NCBI RefSeq assembly: GCF_000471965.1
Contig: NC_022550.1
Location: 434,001 to 498,000 of the forward strand
Source of the DNA: Blattabacterium sp. (Nauphoeta cinerea)
Lineage (GTDB): Bacteria > Bacteroidota > Bacteroidia > Flavobacteriales > Blattabacteriaceae
DNA length: 64,000 bases
Direction: 5' to 3'
A model generated the notes under the pieces. That model was not told the origin of the DNA. It saw only the letters and a list, made by a program, of their open reading frames with translations, and ran no database searches. Positions 36,666-47,454 of this stretch are shown piece by piece. Numbering within the stretch: position 1 is the first letter of the stretch; every line of letters begins with the position of its first letter. Position numbers and translations under genes: made by a program.

Positions 36666-37901
36666 TTATAAACCAATATCTTTCCTGAAATACAAATTGT
36701 CAAATTGAATTTTTTTAACTTGATCATAAGCCTTTTTTCTGGATTCTTGAAGAGTATTTCCTATCCCTACTATATTAAGAACTCGTCCACTTGATGTCAT
36801 CCACTTTTTTTGTTCTTGTTTTGCTCCAGCAATATAAAAAGGTTCTTTTAAAGAATCTAAACCTGTTATAATTTTTCCTATTTCATATTTTTCAGGATAC
36901 CCTACAGACGATAAAACCACACAGCAAGAACATAATTTTTTCCAATCAATATATATTTCTTTATGTTGATAAGAATATTGAATAATATTTAAAAAATTAC
37001 TTTTCATCAATGGGAATAAGGCTTGAGCTTCAGGATCTCCGATCCGAGTGTTGTATTCTAATAAGTAAACTTTATTATTAGTTATCATTAATCCAAAATA
37101 TAAAAATCCCAAAAATGTTAATTTTTCTATCATTAATCCTTCTAAAGTAGGTTCTAAAATATTTTTTATAAAATCTATCCAAATAGAATTTGTCATATAT
37201 GGATTTGGAACAATAGCCCCCATTCCTCCTGTATTCAATCCTTTTTCATTTTCTCCAATTTTTTTATAATCTTTAGCTGATAAAAAAGGTATAATATTTT
37301 TTCCATTGAAAAAAGATATAATAGAAGCTTCTTTTCCTTGTAAAAATTCTTCTATAATAATCTGATTACCAGATTTTCCAAATTTTTTTTTTATCATAAT
37401 ATTTTTTAAAGCTTTTTTTGCGTCATTTTGATTATGAGCTATAATCACCCCTTTTCCTGCAGCTATTCCATTCGTTTTAATAGCTACAGAATTCGTATTT
37501 TTTTTTAAAAAATTCATAGCCTCTTCATAAGAATAAAAAATATCATACTTAGGAGTGCGAACTCCATATTTTATCATGAAAGATTTAGCAAAAATTCTAT
37601 TTCCTTCAAGTTTAGCAGCTGAATAATGTGGACCAATTATTTTTAATCCCATATTTTTAAAAATATCTACAATTCCTTCTAATAAAAAAAATTCAGATCC
37701 TACAATAGTTATATCTATTTCATTTTTTTTAGCAAAAAAACTTAAATCTAACGGAGAGTGATGATTTTCAATATTTTTTCCTATTAAGCTTGTCCCTCCA
37801 TTTCCAGGATAAAAATAAAGTTGTATAAAATGATTGTCTTCTAATAATTTTTTTCCTATAGCATGTTCTCGTCCTCCTCCTCCAATAATTAAAACTTTCA
37901 T
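36666..37901 (-). CDS. purD: Phosphoribosylamine-glycine ligase
   Basis: Second step of purine synthesis: PRA + glycine + ATP to GAR. I take the start at 37901 (MKVLIIGGGGREHAIG), the family N-terminus; the frame is open 19 codons upstream but those overlap the purH stop. The 411-residue ATP-grasp enzyme has YFYPGNGGT, IKTNGIAAGKGVI, GLNTGGMGAIVPNP and EYNTRIGDPEAQ. It is slightly shorter than many homologues but has all domains. Confidence 0.95.
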   Translation of the reverse strand: MKVLIIGGGGREHAIGKKLLEDNHFIQLYFYPGNGGTSLIGKNIENHHSPLDLSFFAKKNEIDITIVGSEFFLLEGIVDIFKNMGLKIIGPHYSAAKLEGNRIFAKSFMIKYGVRTPKYDIFYSYEEAMNFLKKNTNSVAIKTNGIAAGKGVIIAHNQNDAKKALKNIMIKKKFGKSGNQIIIEEFLQGKEASIISFFNGKNIIPFLSAKDYKKIGENEKGLNTGGMGAIVPNPYMTNSIWIDFIKNILEPTLEGLMIEKLTFLGFLYFGLMITNNKVYLLEYNTRIGDPEAQALFPLMKSNFLNIIQYSYQHKEIYIDWKKLCSCCVVLSSVGYPEKYEIGKIITGLDSLKEPFYIAGAKQEQKKWMTSSGRVLNIVGIGNTLQESRKKAYDQVKKIQFDNLYFRKDIGL

Positions 37902-37905
37902 TATT

Positions 37906-39432
37906 TTAATGTTTAAAATGTCTCCTCCCAGTAAAAGCCATTGCAATTCCATGATCATTACAAGCTTTCACAGATTCTTCATCACGTATAGATCCTCCTG
38001 GTTGAATAATAGCACGTATAGCACCAGAACGAGCCGCCTCATCTACAACATCTCTAAAAGGAAAAAATGCATCAGATACAAGTACTAATCCTTCTTTACT
38101 TTTTTCTATAGCCCTTTCTATAGCTTGACGAGCCGCCCAAATTCTATTAGTCTGACCTCCAGAAATCCCTAAAGTTTGCGTATTTTTAGCCACTACAATA
38201 GCATTAGATTTTACATATTTGACTACTTTTTGAGCAAAGAATAAAGATTTTAATTCTTGATCAGTGAATTTTTTTTCAGTTACTATTTTGTAATTTTTAT
38301 CATAAGGAAAAAAATAATCTGATTCTTGCACTAAAATTCCTCCGTCTATTTGGACATATTCTAATTGATCTGAAATAGGTTCATTAATACTAATAATTCT
38401 AAGATTTTTTTTAATTTTTAAAATATTCAAAACATCTGTTTCGTAATTTGGTGAAAGGAGGACTTCTAAAAAAATATGATTAATCTCTTTTGCTAATTCT
38501 TTTGTTATTGGAACATTAACAGCCATTATTCCTCCAAAAGATGAAATAGTATCTGCATAATAAGTTTTTTGAAAAGCTTCAATGATATTTTTTCCCAACG
38601 CCACTCCACAAGGAGTAGAATGTTTCACTGTACAACAAGCTGGTTCAGAAAATTGAGAAACAACTTTCCACGCTATATCCATATCTCTTAAATTATTAAA
38701 TGATAATTCTTTTCCATGGAATTGATGCAAATTTCGCATTGATCCTTTATGGATTGTATTAACATAATAAGCGGCTTTTTGATGAGGATTTTCTCCATAA
38801 CGGAGATTCATTTTTTTTTCATAAGAAGAATGTAAATAAACAGGAAATTTATCATCTAAAAAGGACTGAGAAATAGCAGAATCATAAGCAGAAGTAAAAT
38901 TAAACGCTTTTCCTGCCAATTTTTTTCTCAATTTTAATGAAGGAAATCCATAATGTTCAATTTCATATTGAACTAATTCATAATCATTATTATCTGTAAT
39001 AGCAGTTACATGGAAAAAATTTTTTGCGGCTGCTCTAAGCATAGATGGACCTCCAATATCAATAAATTCGACTAATGAATCAGCATTGATAGATTTTTTA
39101 CGTTTTTTGTCAAAGAATGGATAAAAATTAACTAATACAATATCAATGAGATGAATATTATGAGAACGTACGTATTTCATATGTTTTTCAATAGAACGAT
39201 TGGCTAAAATCCCAACATATATATTAGGATGAATCGTTTTCACTCTTCCATCTAAAATATCAGGAAAAGAAGTAAAATCAGAAACCTCCACAAGGTTGGA
39301 TAATCCTTTTTTGATAAAATATTGATAGGTCCCTCCGGTAGAAACAATTTGATATCCTTTTTTATCTAAAAAATTGACGAAATTAAACAATTTTTCGTGT
39401 TTTTCATAAACACTAATCAAAGCTCTTTTCAT
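37906..39432 (-). CDS. purH: AICAR transformylase / IMP cyclohydrolase
   Basis: Bifunctional enzyme for the last two steps to IMP. The N-terminal MGS-like cyclohydrolase domain (LISVYEKHEKLFNFV, STGGTYQYF, GGPSMLRAAAKN) is followed by the transformylase domain with RYGENPHQKAAYY, TVKHSTPCGVA, SFGGIMAVN and the C-terminal GSIRDEESVKACND, GIAMAFTGRRHF. Its 508 residues are full length. It uses 10-formyl-THF, linking the pathway to the folate genes of this window. Confidence 0.96.
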   Translation of the reverse strand: MKRALISVYEKHEKLFNFVNFLDKKGYQIVSTGGTYQYFIKKGLSNLVEVSDFTSFPDILDGRVKTIHPNIYVGILANRSIEKHMKYVRSHNIHLIDIVLVNFYPFFDKKRKKSINADSLVEFIDIGGPSMLRAAAKNFFHVTAITDNNDYELVQYEIEHYGFPSLKLRKKLAGKAFNFTSAYDSAISQSFLDDKFPVYLHSSYEKKMNLRYGENPHQKAAYYVNTIHKGSMRNLHQFHGKELSFNNLRDMDIAWKVVSQFSEPACCTVKHSTPCGVALGKNIIEAFQKTYYADTISSFGGIMAVNVPITKELAKEINHIFLEVLLSPNYETDVLNILKIKKNLRIISINEPISDQLEYVQIDGGILVQESDYFFPYDKNYKIVTEKKFTDQELKSLFFAQKVVKYVKSNAIVVAKNTQTLGISGGQTNRIWAARQAIERAIEKSKEGLVLVSDAFFPFRDVVDEAARSGAIRAIIQPGGSIRDEESVKACNDHGIAMAFTGRRHFKH

Positions 39433-39481
39433 ACTACTAATTAATTGTTACTTTTTGTATGGTATTATTAATTCATTATTA

Positions 39482-40057
39482 TTAATTATATAAAAAAAAT
39501 TGATTAATAGATTGAATTAATATTTGTTTTTCTATCATAGATACTTTTTTTGATAAAGATATTGGGGTATCCTCTGAATCAATTTCACATGTTTGTTTTA
39601 ATATTATATCTCCTAAATCCACATTTTGGGTGACATAGTGAACTGTAGCTCCTGAGATTTTATCTTTATTTTTTATAACTTCTTGATGAACTTTCATTCC
39701 ATACATTCCTTTTCCCCCGTATTTAGGTAACAAAGAAGGATGAATATTTATAACCTTTCTTGCCCATTTTTTACAAAATTCTGCATCAAGTATAGAAAGA
39801 AACCCTGAAAGAACTATAATATCTGGAACATATATTCCAAGTATATTGTCTATTTCTTTAGAAAGAAATTTTTTATTAGTTTTTATGAAAGAAAATACTA
39901 TGATATTTTTTTTTAATGCGTATTGGATTGCTACACACCATCTATCAGAAATTACTAAATTAACCACAAAATTGTGAAGTATTCCGCTTTCTATTGCTTC
40001 TAAAATATGCTTCATATTGGTCCCCTTTCCGGAAACTAAAATAGCTATTTTTTTCAT
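39482..40057 (-). CDS. purN: Phosphoribosylglycinamide formyltransferase
   Basis: Formylates GAR with 10-formyl-THF. The 191 residues show ILVSGKGTNMKHIL at the start, VVNLVISDR, the catalytic INIHPSLLPKYGGKGMYG (Asn-His) and SGATVHYVTQNVDLGDII with the catalytic Asp. It lies between purM (10 bases) and purH (49 bases). Confidence 0.95.
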   Translation of the reverse strand: MKKIAILVSGKGTNMKHILEAIESGILHNFVVNLVISDRWCVAIQYALKKNIIVFSFIKTNKKFLSKEIDNILGIYVPDIIVLSGFLSILDAEFCKKWARKVINIHPSLLPKYGGKGMYGMKVHQEVIKNKDKISGATVHYVTQNVDLGDIILKQTCEIDSEDTPISLSKKVSMIEKQILIQSINQFFLYN

Positions 40058-40067
40058 GGAGATATTT

Positions 40068-41051
40068 TTATTTCAAAAATACTTTTTTATTTCCTTTTAT
40101 AATTTTTCCCAAAATAAAAGGTTTTTCTCCTATAGTATGTAGTTTTTTCAAAACGGAATCTTTTTCTTCAAAAGACACAGCCACAATCATTCCTACACCC
40201 ATATTAAAAGTATTCCACATTTTATTTTCTGATAAATTTGCTTTTTTTTGAATATAATTGAAAACAGGTTGAATAGGGATTTTTTCTTTTTCTACTACAG
40301 CTGATAAATTTTGTGGTAAAATTCGATATAGATTATCGTATATCCCTCCTCCAGTAATATGAGATAATCCATGAATCATAAATTCTTTTAATAAAACATG
40401 AATAGGAAAATGATAAATTCTAGTTGGAATTAAAAGTGTTTCATAAAAGGGTTTTTCTTGAAAATATTTCATAAAATCTTCTGTAGAAAAAATATTTCGA
40501 ATTACAGAAAAACCATTACTATGCACCCCTGAAGAAGGAAGACCTATTAAAATATCTCCTTCTTGAATTAATTTTTTTCCATCTACAAGATGATCTTTTT
40601 CTACAATACCTATACAAAATCCAGCTATATCATAATCATTATTTTGATAAATTCCAGGCATTTCCGCTGTTTCACCACCAATAAGACAGGTATTTGTTTT
40701 TTTACAAGAATTAGCTATTCCTTGCACAATTTTTTCTACAATAATAGAATCTAATTTTCCACAAGCTAAATAATCTAAAAAAAATAAAGGAATAGCACCA
40801 TGACATAAAACATCATTTGCACACATTGCAAAACAATCTTCTCCAATCACATCATATTTTTTGTAATCTATAGCTAAACGTAATTTCGTTCCTACTCCAT
40901 CAACGCCAGATACTAAAATAGGTTCCTTATATCCACATTCGTATATTTTATAAAAACCAGCAAAATGATCTAACATACTCATTACTCTATTATTATAAGT
41001 ATTTTTTAAAATCTTATTCATTTTGCATATAGTCATGTTTATTTTTTTCAT
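40068..41051 (-). CDS. purM: Phosphoribosylformylglycinamidine cyclo-ligase
   Basis: AIR synthetase, fifth step of purine synthesis. The 327 residues have SGVDGVGTKLRLAID, ANDVLCHGAIPLFFLDYLA, CLIGGETAEMPGIY, LPSSGVHSNGFSVIR and ITGGGIYDNLYRILP, all in family order. No anomalies seen. Ten bases separate it from purF upstream. Confidence 0.96.
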   Translation of the reverse strand: MKKINMTICKMNKILKNTYNNRVMSMLDHFAGFYKIYECGYKEPILVSGVDGVGTKLRLAIDYKKYDVIGEDCFAMCANDVLCHGAIPLFFLDYLACGKLDSIIVEKIVQGIANSCKKTNTCLIGGETAEMPGIYQNNDYDIAGFCIGIVEKDHLVDGKKLIQEGDILIGLPSSGVHSNGFSVIRNIFSTEDFMKYFQEKPFYETLLIPTRIYHFPIHVLLKEFMIHGLSHITGGGIYDNLYRILPQNLSAVVEKEKIPIQPVFNYIQKKANLSENKMWNTFNMGVGMIVAVSFEEKDSVLKKLHTIGEKPFILGKIIKGNKKVFLK

Positions 41052-41060
41052 ATTAATTAA

Positions 41061-42527
41061 TTAATGAGTTTTTTGAATTGGATAATTTCCAGTGAAACAA
41101 CCAAAACAATAGTGAATACTTCCTAAAATATCTATCAAATTCTCCATGCTTAAAAATTCTAAACTATCCACATTTAGAATTTTTGCTATATTTTTTTTAT
41201 CAATATGATTATATGATATAAGATCTTTTTTACTTGGAGTGTCTACGCCTAAATAACATGGTCCTATAATAGGAGGAGAAGCACTTCTAAAATGAATTTC
41301 TTTAGCTCCGGCTTTTCTTAATATGTAAACTAATCTACGACTGGTAGTTCCACGAACTATAGAATCATCAATAATAACAACCCGTTTTCCTTTGATTTCA
41401 TATAATATAGGATTCAATTTCAAGTTGACCATTTTTTCACGCATTTCTTGTTTAGGTAAAATAAATGATCTTCCAATATATTTGTTTTTTACTAAAATTG
41501 GTTTAAAAGGAATTCCAGAAGCTTTAGAATATCCAATAGAAGCTGGAACTCCAGAATCAGGAACTCCAATTACTACATCGGCTTCTACTGGATGTTGCTC
41601 ATAAAGTTTTTCTCCACTTTTCTCGCGGATTTTATAAACATTTATATTTTCAATTAAGGAATCAGGACGAGAAAAATAAATATATTCAAAAGAACATATT
41701 CTTCTTTTTGTGTTTTTTCTTTCTCTAAGTATAGAGAATTGAACCGACTTTTTATCCACAATCATAATTTCTCCTGGAAATAAATCTCTTATATAAAATC
41801 CTCCAACAGAATCTATTCCACAAGTTTCAGAACTAAATATATAAGTTTCTTCATTCAACATTCCATAACATAAAGGGCGTATTCCGTTTGGATCTCTAAA
41901 TGCGGCCATTTTATTATCCATAAGCACAATGACAGAATAAGCGCCTTTGATATCAATAGTTGTTTTTTGAATAGCTTTTTCTAAGCTATTATTAGATTCT
42001 GGTAAATATTTTTGTATTAAACGTAAAATTACTTCCGAATCTGAATATTCGGATATAAAATTTATTCCTTTAGATTCTAGTTTTTTACGAATATATTGCG
42101 CATTAACCAAATTTCCATTATGAACTATAGATATGGTACTTCTTCCATAGGAATCTTCTCCAAAAAAAGGTTGAATATTTTTTTTACTTTGTCCTCCTTC
42201 TGTAGAATAACGAGTATGTCCAATTACGGCATTTCCATGATAACATTCAGAATGGGAAATTTTTCTAAAAAAATCCAAAACAAGCCCTTCACTTTTATGT
42301 GAAATAATAAATCCATCTCGTAAAACAGAAAAACCACAAGCTTCTTGTCCTCTATGTTGTAGTGCAAATAAACCAAACTGAATCAAAGAAAAGGTATCTA
42401 TTTTATAAGGAGAATAAATCCCAAAAATGCCACATTCATCATGAAACTTATCCAAACAATTATTTTCCAGAATAGAAGGGGATAATTGAGATATCATTTT
42501 TTTGAAAAAAGAATATCTTTGTCCCAT
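41061..42527 (-). CDS. purF: Amidophosphoribosyltransferase
   Basis: Committing step of purine synthesis: PRPP + Gln to phosphoribosylamine. The 488 residues carry a propeptide-like leader before the N-terminal nucleophile Cys32 (HDECGIFGIY), suggesting self-cleavage after residue 31. LQHRGQEACGF, HTRYSTEGG and the PRPP loop VVIIDDSIVRGTTSR are present, as are Cys residues near the C-terminus (HYCFGCFTG) that fit the Fe-S-containing B. subtilis-type enzyme. It is a natural point of feedback control by AMP/GMP. Confidence 0.96.
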   Translation of the reverse strand: MGQRYSFFKKMISQLSPSILENNCLDKFHDECGIFGIYSPYKIDTFSLIQFGLFALQHRGQEACGFSVLRDGFIISHKSEGLVLDFFRKISHSECYHGNAVIGHTRYSTEGGQSKKNIQPFFGEDSYGRSTISIVHNGNLVNAQYIRKKLESKGINFISEYSDSEVILRLIQKYLPESNNSLEKAIQKTTIDIKGAYSVIVLMDNKMAAFRDPNGIRPLCYGMLNEETYIFSSETCGIDSVGGFYIRDLFPGEIMIVDKKSVQFSILRERKNTKRRICSFEYIYFSRPDSLIENINVYKIREKSGEKLYEQHPVEADVVIGVPDSGVPASIGYSKASGIPFKPILVKNKYIGRSFILPKQEMREKMVNLKLNPILYEIKGKRVVIIDDSIVRGTTSRRLVYILRKAGAKEIHFRSASPPIIGPCYLGVDTPSKKDLISYNHIDKKNIAKILNVDSLEFLSMENLIDILGSIHYCFGCFTGNYPIQKTH

Positions 42528-42539
42528 TATTTTAATGGA

Positions 42540-43256
42540 TTAACTTACATTTAACCTTTTTAATACCTCCATATAAATATCAAATATTTTTTCTTTTAAT
42601 CCGATTCTAAATGAATCTTTATCCAACTTTTTCATTGTTTCTTTATCCCATAAACGACAAGTATCTGGACTGATTTCATCTGAAAGGAGAATTTCTTTCT
42701 TATGATTTTTACCAAATTCTATTTTAAAATCTACCAATATAATATTTTTATCCGAAAAATATTGTTTTATAAAACAGTTAATTTTCGATGTCATATCATA
42801 AATGGTATTTAATTCTTCATAAGAAATAATTTTTAAAAATACTGCATGATGATCATTAATTAAGGGGTCTTTTAACTTATCATTTTTATAAAAAATCTCA
42901 AAAATAGGATTATCTAAATAAGTTCCTTCTTTAATTCCCAAACGTTTAGACATACTTCCTGCAACGATATTACGAACCACAAATTCCAAAGGGATCATAT
43001 CTACTTTATGACATAATTGTTCTCTATTATTGATTTTTCGTATAAAATGAGTTTTAATTCCACAAGAGTTCAAAAATTGAAAAATCAATGTAGTAATTTC
43101 ATTATTCAAAACACCTTTATCTTGCAATATATTTTTTTTCAATCCATTCAAGGCCGTTATATTATCTTTATGATGAATTAATATTTCAAGTGGATTATTC
43201 GTCGTATATATTTTTTTTGTTTTTCCTTCTGATAAAAGATTTTTTTTAATTATCAT
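42540..43256 (-). CDS. purC: SAICAR synthetase
   Basis: Ligates aspartate to CAIR. The 238 residues show LLSEGKTKKIYTT, FVVRNIVAGSMSKRLGI, LVDFKIEFGK and SDEISPDTCRLWD, all family signatures. The start overlaps the purE stop by four bases (ATGA type), which suggests translational coupling. Confidence 0.96.
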   Translation of the reverse strand: MIIKKNLLSEGKTKKIYTTNNPLEILIHHKDNITALNGLKKNILQDKGVLNNEITTLIFQFLNSCGIKTHFIRKINNREQLCHKVDMIPLEFVVRNIVAGSMSKRLGIKEGTYLDNPIFEIFYKNDKLKDPLINDHHAVFLKIISYEELNTIYDMTSKINCFIKQYFSDKNIILVDFKIEFGKNHKKEILLSDEISPDTCRLWDKETMKKLDKDSFRIGLKEKIFDIYMEVLKRLNVS

Positions 43257-43750
43257 GATAATAAATGTTGCTTAATTTCACTTGTTAATTTTTTCTTTTT
43301 ATCCATTCTGAATTTTAGCAATAATTTTCTTATATCTTTATACTTTATAGCTAAAATGTGAACGGCAAATAAAGCAGCATTATAGGAATTATTTATTCCG
43401 ACTGTAGCAACTGGAACATCTTTTGGCATTTGCACCATAGAAAAAAGAGCATCTATTCCGCCTAAAGATCCATAATTGTTATTATTGCAATGGATTGGAA
43501 CACCAATAACAGGTAAAATCGTTTTAGAAGAAATGAATCCAGGTAAATGAGCGGATAATCCAGCTCCTGCAATAATTACATCTGTTCCTTCAGATTCTAT
43601 TTCTTTTATAGTATTTGATAAAATATCCGGCAATCTATGTGCGGAAATCAAATAAGATTTATAACTTATGTTAAATTTTTTAAGGACCTCCGCTATTATT
43701 TTCATAATTGATTTATCAGAAATACTTCCAAAAAATATAGCAACTTTCAT
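43253..43750 (-). CDS. purE: 5-(carboxyamino)imidazole ribonucleotide mutase, class I-like
   Basis: Interconverts N5-CAIR and CAIR. FFGSISDKS, SAHRLPD, AGAGLSAHLPG and MVQMPKDVPVATVGIN resemble class I PurE, which needs PurK to make N5-CAIR. No purK is present in this window although every other de novo step is. The 165 residues are of normal size; the C-terminal 25 are a Lys-rich extension. Confidence 0.93.
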   Translation of the reverse strand: MKVAIFFGSISDKSIMKIIAEVLKKFNISYKSYLISAHRLPDILSNTIKEIESEGTDVIIAGAGLSAHLPGFISSKTILPVIGVPIHCNNNNYGSLGGIDALFSMVQMPKDVPVATVGINNSYNAALFAVHILAIKYKDIRKLLLKFRMDKKKKLTSEIKQHLLS

Positions 43751-43761
43751 AATTATAACTT

Positions 43762-46700
43762 TTATAAGAAATATTGTACTGCATTTTTAAAAATAGAATG
43801 TTTACGAATATTAGGTATATTTTTTAATAAACCATGATCATAACGTTCTGGATGGGTCATTCTTCCATAAATTTTCCCATCTTCACTTAATAAGCCTTCA
43901 ACTGCTTCAACAGATCCATTCGGATTATAGGATCTTTTTAAACTAGGTTCTCCTTTTAGATCTACATATTGTGCAGCAATTTGGCCTCTATTAAATAAAA
44001 TATTTATTGTTTCTTTGTTCGCATAAAATCTTCCTTCACTATGAGATATGGGAAGAGTGTATATCTTATTTTTCATCCCATTTAACCATGGAGAATGATC
44101 AGAAATCACTTTAATATGAACACATTGAGATATATGTTTTTCAATTTTATTGTAGGTTAATGTAGGGGAATTATGATTTCTAAAACAAATTTTCCCATAA
44201 GGTAATAATCCTGATTTGATCAAACCTTGAAATCCATTGCAAATTCCTAAAATTAATCCATCTTGATCTAAAAAATGTTTAATAGCATCTTGTATATATG
44301 GGTTGTGTAATATAGATACAATAAATTTGGCAGAACCATCTGGTTCATCTCCAGCACTAAAACCTCCACAAAGCATAAATATCTGTACAGTTTCTATATA
44401 TTTTTGAAAATGATATATAGATTCCATAATATCTTTATCATATAGATTTTTAAATACTAAAGTATTTACTGTAGATCCTTCTTTTTCAAATGCACGAACC
44501 GATTCTAATTCACTGTTTGTTCCAGGAAATATAGGAATAAATACACGAGGTTTTCCTTTTTTTTTAAATTTACATTTCCATATCATGGAATTATGTTTTC
44601 CTTCTTGTTTAATATTTTCTACTTTGGGAATCTTATTTTCTCCTTCATTTGTATAGGAAAAAATAGGATAAAAAGTTTTTAACCAATTTTTTATAGATTC
44701 ATCTATATCAATAAAAATTCCATTAAAATTTAAATACTTATAAGAAATGACTTCTCCTATCGGAATAAAATTATTATATGAAATAGAAGATGAAGATTCT
44801 ATAATTAAGGACCCTATATTTGTTTCCAGTAAATGATCATTATAATCAATAACTGCTCCTAAACGATTTCCAAAAGACATGTTAGCAATAGCAACAGAAA
44901 TCCCTCCATCTTTTACTGTTTTAACCGAAACAATTTTTCCTGAACAAATCCCTTCATAAATTTGATCATAGGCTTTTTTGATAGAATTAAAATCAGGCAT
45001 TTCGTTATCCAATGGATTATGATAATACAAATAAATTTTATTTCCTTCTTTTTTAAATTCAGGAGATATAATATTGAAACATAAACCTGTAGAAACGCCA
45101 AAAGCGATAAATGTTGGTGGAACATGCAAATTTTTATATGTTCCAGACATAGAGTCTTTTCCTCCTATAGAAGCTAATTCTAATGACATTTGAGCATGAT
45201 AAGCTCCTAGCAAAGCGGAAAAAGGTTTTCCCCAGTTTTCTGAATCATTATCTAATTTTTGATAATATTCTTGAAAACTAAAATAAGTATTTCTATAATT
45301 TCCTCCCATAGAAACAATTTTAGAAATACACTCTACAATAGCATAAGCACCTCCATGAAAAGGACTCCAAATCGAAACTTCAGGATGAAATCCCCAAGAT
45401 GCCAAACTGACTGTATTTGTGTTTCCTTTTAAAACAGGTATTTTCTGTACACTCCCTTCAGATGGAGTCATTTGATATCTTCCTCCAAAAGGCATTAAAA
45501 CTGTAGTTCCGCCTACAGTACTATCAAACATTTCTACTAAACTTTTTTGAGAAGCTATATTCAATTCAGAAAGAGTATTCAAAAATGTTTTTTTGCTGAA
45601 AATAATTTTTTTTGATTTATTAAAAGGGGAAACTGAAATAGGAGAATTCACACGAACAGCTTTTTCTTTATGAGATCCTTTTGTATTCAAAAAAGAACTT
45701 TTTACATTAAAAATTTCTTTTTTTCTATAATAAAAAATAATACGTTTATTATCAGTGATTTCCCCAATAGGCACAGACATTATGTTTTCTTCACGAGAAA
45801 AAGAAATAAATTTTTTAACGTCTTTGGGATCTAATATTACGGCCATACGTTCTTGGGATTCAGAAAGTGCAATTTCTATGTCTTTTATATTTTTTGTCTC
45901 TTTATCTTTTATTGGAATTTTATCTAAATAAAGAATTAAACTATCGCTTAATTCGCTTATAGCCACAGCTGCTCCTCCTGCCCCAAAATCATTGCATTTT
46001 TTTATTAAAGAAATAACTTCTTTTTTTCTAAAAAGTCTTTGAATTTTTCTTTCTATTATTGGATTTCCTTTTTGTTGTATATAATTTTTTAAATTATCAT
46101 CCTGTTCCTGAGAAGAATCCGTTGCCCCTCCAATTCCTTCTTTTCCTGTCATCCCCCCAATTAACAAAATAACATCTCCTTCTTTAGGTTTCTCCTGTTT
46201 GACAAAATCAACAGGGACTGCTCCAACAACCATACCAATTTCCATTCTTTTAGCTCTATATCCTTCATGATAAATTTCATGTACATGAGTTGTTGATAAT
46301 CCTATTTGATTTCCATAAGAACTATATCCACATGCGGATTCAAAACAAATTTTTTTTTGTGGTAATTTTCCATAAATAGTTTTTAAATTCATAGGGTTAG
46401 CAGCCCCACTCAATCTAAGTCCTTGATAAACAAAAGCTCTACCAGATAAAGAATCACGAATGGCACCTCCTATACAAGTCGAAGCTCCTCCAAAAGGATC
46501 AATTTCAGTAGGATGATTATGAGTTTCATTTTTAAATAATAAATACCATTTTTCTTTTTCATTTTTGTCTGTAAAATCTACATTTATCATTATCATACAC
46601 GCATTATGTTCATCTGACGAAACATAATTCGTTAATTTTCCTTTTTTGTAAAGAATTTTAGCAGGAAGACTAGATAAATCCATAAAATTTATAGGGGATT

Positions 46701-47445
46701 TGGATCTTCCTATTAAATCTCTATCCTTTAAATATTTTCTAAAAATATTTTGATATGTTTGTTTTAATGATCCATAAAAAGATATATTTTTCAATGTAGT
46801 AAAAAATGTTGTATGACGACAATGATCAGACCAATAAACATCAAATATACGTAATTCTGCTGGTGTTGGATTTCGTTTTTCTTCAGAAAAATATTTCTGT
46901 ATGAATAATAAATCATTCATATTCATAGAAAGATTCCACTTATGATGGATTTTTTTTATTTCTTCAACAGAAAAATTAATAAAATTATTTATAATTTTGT
47001 CCTCATTTTTATGATTTTGTGTATTTTGTCCACTTAAGCAGGACTTGATATAATATTTTTTAATTTTATAAAAATCTTGTTTCTTTTTCATCCCAATCAA
47101 TTTAATTAATTGACCAGTTTTTACAGAAACCTTAGTAGATTTAGGATCTATTATTTTTATGCATTGTATCGCGGCATGAGCTCTATCATCATCATACTTT
47201 TCTGTAAAATATTCTATATATGAAGTATTTAAATGCATATTTCTATGCAAAATATCTGTAACAGGATCGACAAAAACCTTTGATAAACTTTCTAAAAATA
47301 GTTTTTCATTTATATTCAATATATCATATATATGATAAATCACTACATTAGACAATGAAATCTTCATATGTTTTAATTCATTGTATAATTTTCTAGAATC
47401 AATATCAAAAGGACTTCTTTTTTGTATATAAATTCTAAAATTCAT
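43762..47445 (-). CDS. purL: Phosphoribosylformylglycinamidine synthase, single-chain
   Basis: Converts FGAR to FGAM with glutamine and ATP. At 1227 residues it is the large single-polypeptide form (PurL plus PurQ fused), unlike the three-protein form of Gram-positives. VYWSDHCRHTTF, ETHNHPTEIDPFGGASTCIGG, MTPSEGSVQKIPV and SLELASIGGKDSMSG are in the synthase part. The C-terminal amidotransferase has the nucleophile in GICNGFQGL and a terminal MTHPERYDHG. No break seen despite the length. Confidence 0.96.
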   Translation of the reverse strand: MNFRIYIQKRSPFDIDSRKLYNELKHMKISLSNVVIYHIYDILNINEKLFLESLSKVFVDPVTDILHRNMHLNTSYIEYFTEKYDDDRAHAAIQCIKIIDPKSTKVSVKTGQLIKLIGMKKKQDFYKIKKYYIKSCLSGQNTQNHKNEDKIINNFINFSVEEIKKIHHKWNLSMNMNDLLFIQKYFSEEKRNPTPAELRIFDVYWSDHCRHTTFFTTLKNISFYGSLKQTYQNIFRKYLKDRDLIGRSKSPINFMDLSSLPAKILYKKGKLTNYVSSDEHNACMIMINVDFTDKNEKEKWYLLFKNETHNHPTEIDPFGGASTCIGGAIRDSLSGRAFVYQGLRLSGAANPMNLKTIYGKLPQKKICFESACGYSSYGNQIGLSTTHVHEIYHEGYRAKRMEIGMVVGAVPVDFVKQEKPKEGDVILLIGGMTGKEGIGGATDSSQEQDDNLKNYIQQKGNPIIERKIQRLFRKKEVISLIKKCNDFGAGGAAVAISELSDSLILYLDKIPIKDKETKNIKDIEIALSESQERMAVILDPKDVKKFISFSREENIMSVPIGEITDNKRIIFYYRKKEIFNVKSSFLNTKGSHKEKAVRVNSPISVSPFNKSKKIIFSKKTFLNTLSELNIASQKSLVEMFDSTVGGTTVLMPFGGRYQMTPSEGSVQKIPVLKGNTNTVSLASWGFHPEVSIWSPFHGGAYAIVECISKIVSMGGNYRNTYFSFQEYYQKLDNDSENWGKPFSALLGAYHAQMSLELASIGGKDSMSGTYKNLHVPPTFIAFGVSTGLCFNIISPEFKKEGNKIYLYYHNPLDNEMPDFNSIKKAYDQIYEGICSGKIVSVKTVKDGGISVAIANMSFGNRLGAVIDYNDHLLETNIGSLIIESSSSISYNNFIPIGEVISYKYLNFNGIFIDIDESIKNWLKTFYPIFSYTNEGENKIPKVENIKQEGKHNSMIWKCKFKKKGKPRVFIPIFPGTNSELESVRAFEKEGSTVNTLVFKNLYDKDIMESIYHFQKYIETVQIFMLCGGFSAGDEPDGSAKFIVSILHNPYIQDAIKHFLDQDGLILGICNGFQGLIKSGLLPYGKICFRNHNSPTLTYNKIEKHISQCVHIKVISDHSPWLNGMKNKIYTLPISHSEGRFYANKETINILFNRGQIAAQYVDLKGEPSLKRSYNPNGSVEAVEGLLSEDGKIYGRMTHPERYDHGLLKNIPNIRKHSIFKNAVQYFL

Positions 47446-47454
47446 ATCTATGTA